Origin: an uncultured Clostridia bacterium
GTDB taxonomy: Bacteria; Bacillota; Clostridia; HGM11327
Length of the DNA stretch: 15,055 bases
Assembly (NCBI GenBank): GCA_905210525.1
Contig: CAJLXE010000017.1
Coordinates: 1 to 15,055, forward strand
Direction of reading: 5' to 3'
Numbering within the stretch: the first letter of the stretch is position 1; every line of letters starts with the position of its first letter. A program made the translations under genes and the position numbers. Positions 1-8,400 of this stretch are shown here, piece by piece. The notes beneath the pieces were generated by a model. The model worked only from the letters and a program-made list of their open reading frames with translations. It searched no databases and had not been told where the DNA came from.

Positions 1-381
1 AAGCCGTTTGAACCCAAAATCCTTATCTCCAGAATAAAAGCCAATACACGCAGAATAAAAAACAAAGATTCCAAAGTTCTCGTTTATCCCGATCTTGTTA
101 TAGAAATGGATAACTACAAAGTTAAATACAAGGGTGTTGAATATGAATTTCCGCCTAAAGAAATTCAGCTGCTCTTTTTCCTTGCTTCCAATCCCAATAA
201 AGTTTTCACAAGAGAACAGCTTCTTGAAAACGTCTGGGGATTTGATTACTTCGGCGAAACAAGAACAATCGATGTTCATATGAAGCGCATAAGGAGCAAA
301 CTGGGAGAAAATGCCGGCAACCAGACATGGGAACTTAAAACAGTATGGGGCGTAGGCTATAAATTTGAGGTCAAACAATAA
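1..381 (+). CDS. OmpR/PhoB-family response regulator, 3' part (5' end outside window)
   Basis: This is the C-terminal part of a two-component response regulator, 126 residues, open to the first base of the window in frame 1. The first residues (KPFEPKILISRIKANTRR) are the end of the receiver domain: the conserved Lys-Pro-Phe followed by the last helix. A winged-helix DNA-binding domain follows, with the family motifs FTREQLLENVWG, RTIDVHMKRIRSKL and a closing VWGVGYKF. The Met at base 106 lies inside the linker/wing region and is not a start. The DNA-binding domain resembles the PhoP/WalR group, which fits a transcription factor controlling envelope or nutrient genes, but the target genes cannot be read from the sequence. 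Its likely partner kinase is encoded next on the same strand, beyond a terminator. The phosphorylated Asp lies outside the window. Confidence 0.95.
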   Translation, partial: KPFEPKILISRIKANTRRIKNKDSKVLVYPDLVIEMDNYKVKYKGVEYEFPPKEIQLLFFLASNPNKVFTREQLLENVWGFDYFGETRTIDVHMKRIRSKLGENAGNQTWELKTVWGVGYKFEVKQ

Positions 382-410
382 TTTTCCCAATTCAATAAAC
401 AATATTGCAT

Positions 411-438
411 AAGCATGGTTTTCCATGCTTGTTTTTTA
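411..438 (+). terminator. Intrinsic terminator between response regulator and kinase genes
   Basis: A perfect 8-bp inverted repeat, AAGCATGG (411-418) and CCATGCTT (423-430), is separated by a TTTT loop and followed by G and six T (431-437). It starts 29 bases after the response-regulator stop. The hairpin-plus-T-run is a textbook rho-independent terminator on the plus strand. It should reduce or separate expression of the downstream kinase from the regulator. Confidence 0.8.
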
Positions 439-493
439 TAACAATCAATATATTTTACACATATTAAATATAACAAAAAGAAGGTACTTACAT

Positions 494-1396
494 ATGTCTC
501 GGAAATATTCCCTGCACGCCGTAACCGCTGTATTATGCTGCGCCGCAACATCCTGTATCGCGGCAGTATTATGCTATCTGCTTCCTTGTAATATGCATAT
601 ATATGTATGCCTTGCGGCCTTTTTGCTGCCGGCAGCAGTTCTTCTGTGCATTTCGGCGTTTACATCAAACAAAAATACACATAATAGCAACGGCAAAAAA
701 AATTCACCCGAAAACGACATCGTATCCGTCATTGCTCACGAAATACGCTCGCCGCTTACATCTATAAAGGGTTATTTATGCGCCATAAACGACGGAGTAA
801 TACAGCCGGAAAATCAAGCGCAGTATATAGGAATCGCGCTTGACGAATCCGAACGCGCAATAAATCTTCTTGAAAACCTCATGAAGCTTACAAAATTCGA
901 TTCCGGCAGCATAAAACTGAATCCGGAAAGATTTGACATCAATGAACTGATAAGAGTCACCCTTATAGAAAAGCTGAATGACTTTGAACAGAAAAACATA
1001 TCCGTTCAGACCGATTTTGCCGAAGAACAGATATTCGTTAACGCGGACAGAAGCATGATAAAACAGGTTATAGTAAATCTCACGGACAATGCCGTCAAAT
1101 ACGGCGTTAACGGAGGAACCGTCAAATTCACGGTTTCAGTGCATAACAACAAAGCACTCATATCCGCCGAGGATAACGGTATCGGAATCGAAAAGGACGC
1201 CCTCCCTCACATATGGGAAAGATTTTATCAGGCTGACAGTTCATGCGATACAACATACAAAGGACACGGTCTCGGACTGTGTATAGTAAAGGAAATCATC
1301 GCCGCACACGGAGAAACCATTACCGCTCAAAGCACAGTCGAAAGCGGAACAGTATTTTCGTTTACGCTTAAGCTTGACACCGGCACACAGCAATAA
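494..1396 (+). CDS. Sensor histidine kinase, two TM helices, no recognisable sensor domain
   Basis: This is a 300-residue membrane histidine kinase, likely partner of the response regulator before it. The ATG at 494 was chosen because AGAAGG lies 9 bases upstream; an in-frame ATG at 425 falls inside the terminator hairpin. Two hydrophobic helices at about residues 8-30 and 36-56 are separated by only about five residues, so there is essentially no extracellular sensor domain, and no HAMP domain is evident before the HisKA region. The phosphoacceptor is His82 in IAHEIRSPLTS. The ATPase domain shows the N box (N195/N199 in NLTDNAVKYG), G1 (DNGIGI, 227-232), F box (WERFYQAD, 241-248) and G2 (GHGLGL, 257-262), so it looks catalytically intact. 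The membrane part carries seven cysteines (15, 16, 21, 27, 32, 39, 52), which is unusual. The signal is unknown; the tiny loop suggests intramembrane sensing or control by a partner protein. Confidence 0.93.
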   Translation: MSRKYSLHAVTAVLCCAATSCIAAVLCYLLPCNMHIYVCLAAFLLPAAVLLCISAFTSNKNTHNSNGKKNSPENDIVSVIAHEIRSPLTSIKGYLCAINDGVIQPENQAQYIGIALDESERAINLLENLMKLTKFDSGSIKLNPERFDINELIRVTLIEKLNDFEQKNISVQTDFAEEQIFVNADRSMIKQVIVNLTDNAVKYGVNGGTVKFTVSVHNNKALISAEDNGIGIEKDALPHIWERFYQADSSCDTTYKGHGLGLCIVKEIIAAHGETITAQSTVESGTVFSFTLKLDTGTQQ

Positions 1397-1524
1397 AATA
1401 AAATGAAACAAAATGACAATCATGTCATATTGACTTCATACAAAAATCACATTCAAAGCCTACAATATAGGCATATATCGCGGTTTTAAGCGACATATTA
1501 AGTTTGATCGGAGACTCATTATTT
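1397..1524 (+). promoter_or_regulatory. Kinase-htrA intergenic region with a possible operator palindrome
   Basis: The 128-base gap holds an inverted repeat ATGAC-N6-GTCAT (1413-1428) directly followed by TTGACT (1430-1435), a near-consensus -35 sequence. No -10 box sits at 17 bases from it; TACAAT at 1461 is too far (25 bases), so the promoter is not defined. Two small hairpins follow: GCCTA/TAGGC (1458-1472) and TCGC/GCGA (1478-1493). No terminator is visible after the kinase gene, so read-through into htrA is also possible. The palindrome may be a binding site for a regulator, perhaps the one encoded upstream; this is inference only. Confidence 0.3.
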
Positions 1525-2646
1525 ATGGATGATTTTGAAGTAAAAACATACGACCCCAAACACAATCGGTTTTTGAAATATCTCGTTGTCATTCTGATGA
1601 TAGCCGTAAGCGTACTCGGATGCGTGCTTATATTTTTTGCGGTTTCATCATACAAGAAAAACCCGCCTTCTACCGAAACAAAAACGGAGCTTTTGACAAA
1701 AACATCGTTTGAGGTTACTGAAAACACATCTCTTGCAGATCTTTACAGCAATGTAGTGGATTCTGTTGTAACAATATGCGGTAAATCGGCATCTTCCCTG
1801 TTCCCTTTCGGCTCATCGGCTGACAGTATAGGCTCAGGCTTTATTATTACCGAATCGGGACATATCGTTACCAATTATCATGTTGTATCGGGTATATCAA
1901 AGATTACGGTAAAACTCAACAGCGGCAAATCATATCCCGCAAAAATTATCAGCTATGATTCCGCACTGGATATTGCGGTAATAAAAATCACACCTGACGA
2001 AAAGCTTTCCGTTGCGTGCATAGGCGATTCTTCAAAAGCCAAAACAGGCGACTGGATATTTACAATAGGCACTCCGTATTCCGAAGAGCTTCGCGGTACA
2101 ATCACAAGAGGCATAATAAGCTATTCCGGACGCACGCTTTCCGGCTCCAAGGCAAAATATATGCAGATAGACGCCGCAATCAATCCGGGCAACAGCGGAG
2201 GTCCTTTATTCAACCTCGCAGGAGAAGTTATAGGCATCAATACATCAAAAATAGCACAGACCACTGTTGACAACATAGGTTTTGCAATATCGTCTCAGAC
2301 ATTCAAACCCGTAGTTGAAAAAATACTCGGCATCCCCGCAACCATAAAACTCGGCATGGGAATAAGCGGCGTTGCGGTATCAGACACAAATTACTCTTCA
2401 TCGCTGCATGACGGCGTTATAGTAATGAGCGTCACCGATGACGGTCCGGCAGACGTTGCGGGAATACAAATGTACGACATAATTATAAAAATGGACGGCA
2501 AAGATGTAAAAAATGTTGACGAAATAAAGGAGATAATAAACAGCCACAAAGAAGGCGATACCGTTGACATAACAGTTCTGCGTGACTCCACAGATAATGA
2601 GGTTAATTTATCTCTCACAATCCGCAGTCTTGAATTTTATGAATAA
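1525..2646 (+). CDS. HtrA/DegP-family membrane-anchored serine protease with PDZ domain
   Basis: This is a 373-residue S1C-family protease that degrades or processes misfolded exported proteins. The ATG at 1525 was chosen because GGAG lies 11 bases before it; a TTG at 1504 would place that ribosome site inside the gene. A short cytoplasmic N-terminus is followed by one TM segment (about 18-41), which should anchor the protease on the outer face of the membrane. The catalytic triad is complete: His119 (TNYHVV), Asp149 (SALDIAVI) and Ser224 (NPGNSGGPL). One PDZ domain occupies about 275-365, with the typical VTDDGPADVAGI and GDTVDITVLR segments. Length and layout match the single-PDZ HtrA proteins of Firmicutes. 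It follows a two-component kinase gene, recalling cssRS/htrB in Bacillus and CiaRH control of htrA in streptococci, so stress regulation by that pair is plausible but not shown. Confidence 0.96.
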   Translation: MDDFEVKTYDPKHNRFLKYLVVILMIAVSVLGCVLIFFAVSSYKKNPPSTETKTELLTKTSFEVTENTSLADLYSNVVDSVVTICGKSASSLFPFGSSADSIGSGFIITESGHIVTNYHVVSGISKITVKLNSGKSYPAKIISYDSALDIAVIKITPDEKLSVACIGDSSKAKTGDWIFTIGTPYSEELRGTITRGIISYSGRTLSGSKAKYMQIDAAINPGNSGGPLFNLAGEVIGINTSKIAQTTVDNIGFAISSQTFKPVVEKILGIPATIKLGMGISGVAVSDTNYSSSLHDGVIVMSVTDDGPADVAGIQMYDIIIKMDGKDVKNVDEIKEIINSHKEGDTVDITVLRDSTDNEVNLSLTIRSLEFYE

Positions 2647-2676
2647 TACATAAAACCCAAATTAATTAAAAAACCG

Positions 2677-2718
2677 AAATCCGGAGTGGCAATGTCATAT
2701 GCCTGCTCCGGATTTTTT
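2677..2718. terminator. Bidirectional intrinsic terminator between converging genes
   Basis: A 10-bp perfect inverted repeat, AAATCCGGAG (2677-2686) and CTCCGGATTT (2706-2715), encloses a loop that can extend with GGCA/TGCC. On the plus strand it runs into six T (2713-2718), terminating htrA. On the minus strand the arm is followed, after three bases, by six T (complement of 2668-2673), so it can also end the transcript carrying the GerM-like gene, whose stop is about 30 bases away. It is the only structure seen in the 100-base convergent gap. Confidence 0.85.
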
Positions 2719-2746
2719 GTATGTTTGTTTTTCAGATACTTTCCAA

Positions 2747-3706
2747 TCAATATATATTGGCAAACGACGGAGTATCTATCCCCTCGGCAGGCACGTATTC
2801 ACCGGTACCTGCATAAATTTTTATTCTGCTTTTAGCGTCAAACTGCGCACAGGTAAGAGTTATGGATTTAATTGCGGCAGCCTCATCAGCGGCAGAAGCT
2901 TCTTTCAGCTTGTTGAAGCTGTCATTGAAAAATATACAGGTTGTATCTCCTATGGTCTGTATTCCGAGTAACTCTGTGCCTTCAGGTATGCCTGTTTTCA
3001 GCGCGGCACATTGATTACTCAGAAGATACTTAAGCGCGGCAGAACAATCTGCTTTTGCCAAATAAACTGTAATCGGCACATAATATTCGTAATTTGTCGG
3101 GCTTGCCGCGTGATAATATACCGAAACCGCCTCACCCTTTACCGTACCCGTCATATTTATATCGGACGCCGATATCGGATTTTCCACCTTCGTTCCGTTC
3201 GGAAGCGCGTCTATTACATGTCCGTTGAACATGAACTGCACTTTATTTACCGTAGGAAACGAAGTAAGTGCAAGAACAACCCCCTGAACAAAATTCTGTT
3301 CCGCTTTAGCCGAATCAAAAGTAAGCTTTGCCGTTTTGAAATCTATTTTAGCAAGACCGTTTGATATATCAATACCGTTTATGGCTGCTTCAGGCGGCAT
3401 CAACGACTCAAGCCCCATTATAACAAGTTCTTTCTGAAGCTGAGAAGTATTCATCATTTTGCGAATAACCGCTTTTGCAATGCCTTCCGTCCAAGGAATA
3501 TTTGTCTGCACCGGTACTATATATCCGTTTGAATCCTGAAAATATACGGTTACATCCACCGTTTTCGGGTCCTCGTCTCCGCTTGCGGAAACTATTTTCG
3601 AGAGATCTATGTACTCGTTTGACGTACTTGTATTATTACAGCCCGAAATAAACATTACCGAACATAAAACCATCACTATTGCCACAGCATATCTGATCTT
3701 TTTCAT
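2747..3706 (-). CDS. GerM-like lipoprotein with two GerMN domains
   Basis: This is a 319-residue exported lipoprotein. The N-terminus has two Lys, an Arg, a hydrophobic stretch and the lipobox ISGC, predicting lipidation at Cys23. Two GerMN domains follow, at about 51-175 and 192-310; the first shows VTVYFQDSNGYIVPV, then NGIDISNGLAKIDF and TSFPTVNKVQFMFNG, and the second repeats the pattern in diverged form (VSVYYHAASPTNYEYYVPI). The tandem layout is that of Bacillus GerM, a protein needed for sporulation and germination, but GerMN lipoproteins also occur where no spore role is known, so the function is not certain. The start has GGAGG 7 bases upstream. It lies 98 bases after fhs with no clear terminator between, so it may share the purine transcript or have its own promoter. 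No link to purine synthesis is evident. Confidence 0.88.
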   Translation of the reverse strand: MKKIRYAVAIVMVLCSVMFISGCNNTSTSNEYIDLSKIVSASGDEDPKTVDVTVYFQDSNGYIVPVQTNIPWTEGIAKAVIRKMMNTSQLQKELVIMGLESLMPPEAAINGIDISNGLAKIDFKTAKLTFDSAKAEQNFVQGVVLALTSFPTVNKVQFMFNGHVIDALPNGTKVENPISASDINMTGTVKGEAVSVYYHAASPTNYEYYVPITVYLAKADCSAALKYLLSNQCAALKTGIPEGTELLGIQTIGDTTCIFFNDSFNKLKEASAADEAAAIKSITLTCAQFDAKSRIKIYAGTGEYVPAEGIDTPSFANIY

Positions 3707-3804
3707 TGTAAACCTCCGTTTTGTTTTACTAAATATTATGGAGGCAGGTCAGAATATAGAACACAGGCAATTCAATTTAAATACTGCCGCTTACAGAAGC
3801 AATA
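3707..3804 (-). other. Intergenic gap between fhs and the GerM-like gene
   Basis: These 98 AT-rich bases hold the GGAGG ribosome site of the lipoprotein gene and a small GCTT/AAGC hairpin without a T-run. A possible -10 box (CATAAT on the minus strand) is seen about 30 bases before the start, but no matching -35 box. I find neither a terminator for the purine operon nor a convincing promoter here. Confidence 0.35.
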
Positions 3805-5472
3805 TCAGAAAAGTCCGGTAATTTTTCCGTTGTCGTCGATATCAATGTTCTCAGCAGCGGGTACCTTGGGCAATCCCGGCATTGTAAGTATATCTCCCGT
3901 AAGAACAACTATAAAGCCTGCTCCGGCAGATACTTTTACATTTTTTACCGTAACCGTGAAGTTGTCCGGTGCTCCGAGTTTTGTTGGGTCATCCGAAAAC
4001 GAATACTGCGTTTTTGCTATGCATACGGGAAGATTTTCAAATCCGAGCGCTTCAAGCTCGGCTATTTGTTTGAGCGCATTGCCGGTAAACGAAACACCGT
4101 TGCCTCTGTAAACCTTTTTTACAATGCTTTCTATCTTATCCTTTATCGGTTTTTCGGTTTCATAAGAATACGTAAAATCGTTTTCCCTCTCGCACAAGCG
4201 CACCACTTCATCCGCAAGCTCAACAGCTCCCAATGAACCTTTTGCCCATACGTCCGAAAGAACAACGTTTACTCCCAATTCTTTACACTTTTCTATTATG
4301 AGATCAATTTCAGCCTGAGTATCTGTCGGAAATCTGTTCACCGCAACCACCGACGGAAGCTTATAGACATCTTTTATGTTTGAAACGTGTCTTAACAAAT
4401 TGGGCATACCCTTTTCAAGAGCGACGAGATCTTCCTCGTTAAGTTCCGATTTTGCCAGACCACCGTGCATTTTAAGCGCGCGTACGGTAGCCACTATAAC
4501 AACTGCCGACGGCTTAAGCTTTGCAATGCGGCACTTGATATCAAGAAACTTTTCCGCACCGAGATCCGCGCCGAAGCCCGCCTCTGTAATCGCATAATCT
4601 GCCGACTTAAGTGCCATCCGCGTTGCAAGCACCGAGTTACATCCGTGAGCTATATTCGCAAACGGACCGCCGTGAACAAATGCAGGCGTACCTTCAAGAG
4701 TCTGCACAATATTGGGCTTTATTGCATCCTTAAGAAGCGCCGTCATTGCACCCTGTGCCTTAAGCTCGCGGCAAGTAACAGGCTTGCCGTCATATGTGTA
4801 GCCTACTATTATACGTGCAAGACGTTCCTTCAAATCGGAAATGGATTCCGAAAGACAAAGTATCGCCATTATTTCCGAAGCAACAGTTATATCAAAGCCG
4901 TCTTCTCTCGGCATACCGTTTGTTCTTCCGCCAAGTCCGTCAGTTATGAACCTGAGCTGTCTGTCGTTCATGTCAACGCACCGCTTCCAGGTTATTCTGC
5001 GCACGTCTATATTGAGCGAATTGCCCTGATGTATGTGGTTATCGAGCATAGCCGCAAGAAGATTGTTTGCCGCGCCGATAGCGTGGAAATCACCCGTAAA
5101 GTGTAAATTTATATCCTCCATAGGCACCACCTGCGCATAGCCGCCGCCTGCCGCACCGCCTTTTATTCCGAAAACAGGTCCGAGCGACGGTTCACGAAGC
5201 GCAACCGCAACCCGTCTTCCCGTCCTTTTAAGTCCGTCAGCAAGACCTATGGTTGTTGTGGTTTTGCCCTCGCCCGCCGGAGTGGGAGTTATCGCCGTGA
5301 CAAGCACAAGCTTGCCGTCCGGACGCGTCGATTCTTTGAGATATGACAGATCGATTTTTGCTTTATATCTGCCGTATTGCTCCGTATATTTTTCATCTAT
5401 GCCTATACTTGCGGCTATTTCGTTTATGGGGCGCATTTCGCAAGCCTGAGCAATTTCTATATCTGTTTTCAT
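3805..5472 (-). CDS. fhs: Formate--tetrahydrofolate ligase
   Basis: This 555-residue enzyme makes 10-formyl-THF from formate, THF and ATP in the cytoplasm. The length is that of the family (about 555-560). The P-loop is at 65-72 (PAGEGKTT, within TPTPAGEGKTTTTIGL), followed by the conserved REPSLGPVFGIKGGAAGGG region, the HFTGDFHAIGAANN motif and VRALKMHGG. The ATG has AAAGGA 11 bases upstream. It sits 15 bases after purL, inside the purine operon, and its product is the formyl donor for PurN and the AICAR formyltransferase encoded upstream, so co-transcription makes direct metabolic sense. In acetogens the same enzyme serves the Wood-Ljungdahl pathway, but nothing in this window indicates that pathway. 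Confidence 0.98.
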   Translation of the reverse strand: MKTDIEIAQACEMRPINEIAASIGIDEKYTEQYGRYKAKIDLSYLKESTRPDGKLVLVTAITPTPAGEGKTTTTIGLADGLKRTGRRVAVALREPSLGPVFGIKGGAAGGGYAQVVPMEDINLHFTGDFHAIGAANNLLAAMLDNHIHQGNSLNIDVRRITWKRCVDMNDRQLRFITDGLGGRTNGMPREDGFDITVASEIMAILCLSESISDLKERLARIIVGYTYDGKPVTCRELKAQGAMTALLKDAIKPNIVQTLEGTPAFVHGGPFANIAHGCNSVLATRMALKSADYAITEAGFGADLGAEKFLDIKCRIAKLKPSAVVIVATVRALKMHGGLAKSELNEEDLVALEKGMPNLLRHVSNIKDVYKLPSVVAVNRFPTDTQAEIDLIIEKCKELGVNVVLSDVWAKGSLGAVELADEVVRLCERENDFTYSYETEKPIKDKIESIVKKVYRGNGVSFTGNALKQIAELEALGFENLPVCIAKTQYSFSDDPTKLGAPDNFTVTVKNVKVSAGAGFIVVLTGDILTMPGLPKVPAAENIDIDDNGKITGLF

Positions 5473-5487
5473 GCGGATAACCGTCCT

Positions 5488-8400
5488 TTATCTGAAATAT
5501 TTTACTGCTGATTCAAACATCTTCATATCGTATTCTCCGCACACGTTTTTGTAAAGGCCGCTTCCGATACGTTCCGAATGACCCATTTTACCAAATACAC
5601 GACCATCCGGTGAAGTTATACCTTCAATCGCAAATGCCGAATTGTTCGGATTGAAATGAACATCATCCGTCGGATTCCCGTCAAGATCTACGTACTGCGT
5701 TGCAATCTGTCCGTTTGCGGCAAGCTCTGCAATAATTTTGTCGTCGGCAATAAATCTTCCCTCACCGTGAGATATCGGAACAGTATAAATATCGCCTACC
5801 TGCGTACCTGCAAGCCACGGAGATTTATTTGAAGCAATTCTTGTGCGGACAAGACGCGACTGGTGACGCGATATCGTATTGAACGTAAGCGTAGGACAGC
5901 TTGCGTCCGTATCTATTATTCTGCCGTAAGGCACAAGTCCGAGCTTTATAAGCGCCTGGAAACCGTTGCATATTCCGCACATAAGTCCGTCTCTGTTTTC
6001 GAGAAGATCCGAAACCGCGTCCTTGATTGCAGCATTGCGGAAGAATGCCGTTATAAATTTTCCCGAGCCGTCCGGTTCATCTCCGCCCGAAAAGCCTCCC
6101 GGTATAAACACTATCTGAGAATTTTTAAGCTGTTTTGCAAAATATTCAACAGATTCCGTAATTCCCGAAGCCGTAAGGTTATTTATAACTATCATCTGAG
6201 CCTTTGCGCCCGCCTGCTCCATAACTTTAGCAGTATCGTATTCGCAGTTCGTACCCGGGAATACAGGTATTATAACGCGCGGATGAGCTGTTTTTATAAT
6301 GGGCTTTGGATATGTCGTTGCTTTATACGAAAATGCAGGTATATCCTTGCCCTCAGGCTTTATGTTGCACGGGAATATAGGCTCAAGCTTATCCTCATAT
6401 ATCGAAAGAAGTTCGTTCAGATCAAGCTTTTCGTTTTTGTATGATATTGTATTTTCATTTACGGTACGGCCTATTACCAATCCGGATTCAACATCGCACA
6501 CTGTTTCAAGAATGAAACTGCCGTACGAATATCCGAATATATCGTCAAGAGAAAGTGCATCGTTAAATTCAAAGCCTATACCGTTTCCGAACGACATCTT
6601 CATAACAGCCTCCGCAATACCTCCGTATGTCGGAGTATAAGCCGAAACGGCTTTCTTTTCGGATATAAGCGTATGAACGTATTCAAATACCTTTTTGAGC
6701 GATTCTGTTTCGGGAAGTCCGTTTTTATCAAGCTCCGGCTTTACAAGAACAACGTTATGACCGCAAGCCTTAAATTCCGGAGATATAATACTTTGTGTTT
6801 TTTCGGTAGTTACCGCAAAAGAAACAAGTGTCGGCGGAACATCGAGCTTTTCAAAGGAGCCGCTCATGGAATCTTTGCCGCCTATCGCGCCTATTTCAAG
6901 ATTTTTTTGCGCCATAAACGCCCCGAGAAGCGCCGCAAACGGTTTTCCCCAACGCTCAGGATCCTTCAAAGGCTTTTCAAAATATTCCTGGAAAGTAAGG
7001 TAAACGTCCTCAAATTTTGCACCTGCCGCAATAAGCTTGCACACAGATTCTATTACGGCAAGATATGCGCCGTGATACGGGCTCTTTTCCGCAATATACG
7101 GGTTATATCCCCATGCCATAAGCGAACAGGTGTCCGTAACTTTATTTTCTACGGAAACCTTATTTACCATTGCCTGTATAGGTGTAAGCTGGTATTTGCC
7201 TCCGAACGGCATAAGAACCGTTCCCGCGCCTATTGTCGAATCGAATCTTTCCGAAAGTCCCCTCTTCGAGCATACGTTAAGATCTCCGGCAAGTTTTTTG
7301 TATTCAGCACCAAAGCTGTCCGTAATTGTTCTTGCATAATTGCCCGGTGCAGACGGCGCAACGGATATATGCTTTTCAGCGCCGTTTGAATTAAGAAATT
7401 CACGCGAAATATCAACTATATTTTTACCGTTCCACTTCATCACGAGTCTCGGTTCGTTCTTCACAACCGCAACCAATGTTGCTTCAAGATTCTCTGCATT
7501 TGCAAGACTGAGGAATTTTTCCGCGTCTTCCGGAGCAACAACAACAGCCATTCTCTCCTGAGATTCGCTTATTGCAAGTTCCGTTCCGTCAAGACCGTCA
7601 TACTTTTTGGGAACGGCGTTAAGATTTATCTCAAGTCCGTCCGCAAGCTCGCCTATCGCCACAGACACACCGCCTGCACCGAAATCGTTACAGCGTTTTA
7701 TAAGTCTTGACGCTTCCTTATTGCGGAAAAGTCTCTGCAGTTTTCTTTCTTCGGGAGCGTTTCCCTTTTGCACTTCCGCGCCGCACGTTTCAAGCGACTG
7801 GAGATTATGCGACTTTGATGAGCCCGTTGCTCCGCCGCAGCCGTCTCGGCCCGTTCTTCCGCCAAGCAGAATTACAATATCTCCGTCAACAGGGCATTCG
7901 CGCCTAACGTTTTCTGCCGGAGCAGCCGCTATAACAGCGCCTATTTCCATACGTTTTGCCGCATATCCCTCATGATATATTTCGTCCACCTGACCTGTCG
8001 CAAGACCTATCTGATTACCGTATGAAGAATATCCTGCTGCAGCCGTAGTCACAATTTTTCTCTGAGGAAGCTTGCCCTGCATCGTTTCGCTTACTGGCTT
8101 AAGCGGATTCGCCGCACCCGTAACGCGCATAGCCGCATATACATAAGAACGTCCTGAAAGAGGATCTCTTATCGCGCCGCCTATACACGTTGCCGCACCG
8201 CCGAAAGGTTCTATTTCCGTGGGATGGTTGTGCGTTTCATTCTTGAACAAAAGAAGCCAAGGTTCATCCTTGCCGTCCGCATCAACCGTGATTTTTACCG
8301 TGCAGGCATTTATTTCTTCGGATTCATCGAGTTTTTCAAGTTTGCCGTGTTTTCTCAGCAGGCGAACCGCTATTGTTGCTATATCCATAAGGTTGACGGG

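Noticed and set aside
425..493. Upstream in-frame ATG start for the histidine kinase
   Set aside because: It lies within the terminator hairpin and lacks a ribosome site; ATG 494 has AGAAGG at proper distance and gives a normal membrane N-terminus.
1504..1524. TTG start for the HtrA gene
   Set aside because: It would put the GGAG ribosome site inside the coding region; ATG 1525 is better placed.
2668..2746. Small RNA or riboswitch in the convergent gap
   Set aside because: The only structure is a simple terminator hairpin; no conserved aptamer core is recognisable.
4465..5106. Long plus-strand open frame antisense to fhs
   Set aside because: Its translation is low-complexity, basic and cysteine-rich, it has no family motifs, and it is antisense to a well-conserved enzyme; a shadow frame.
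6673..7389. Long plus-strand open frame antisense to purL
   Set aside because: Composition is typical of an antisense shadow, with many Arg, Lys, Phe and Cys and no recognisable domain.
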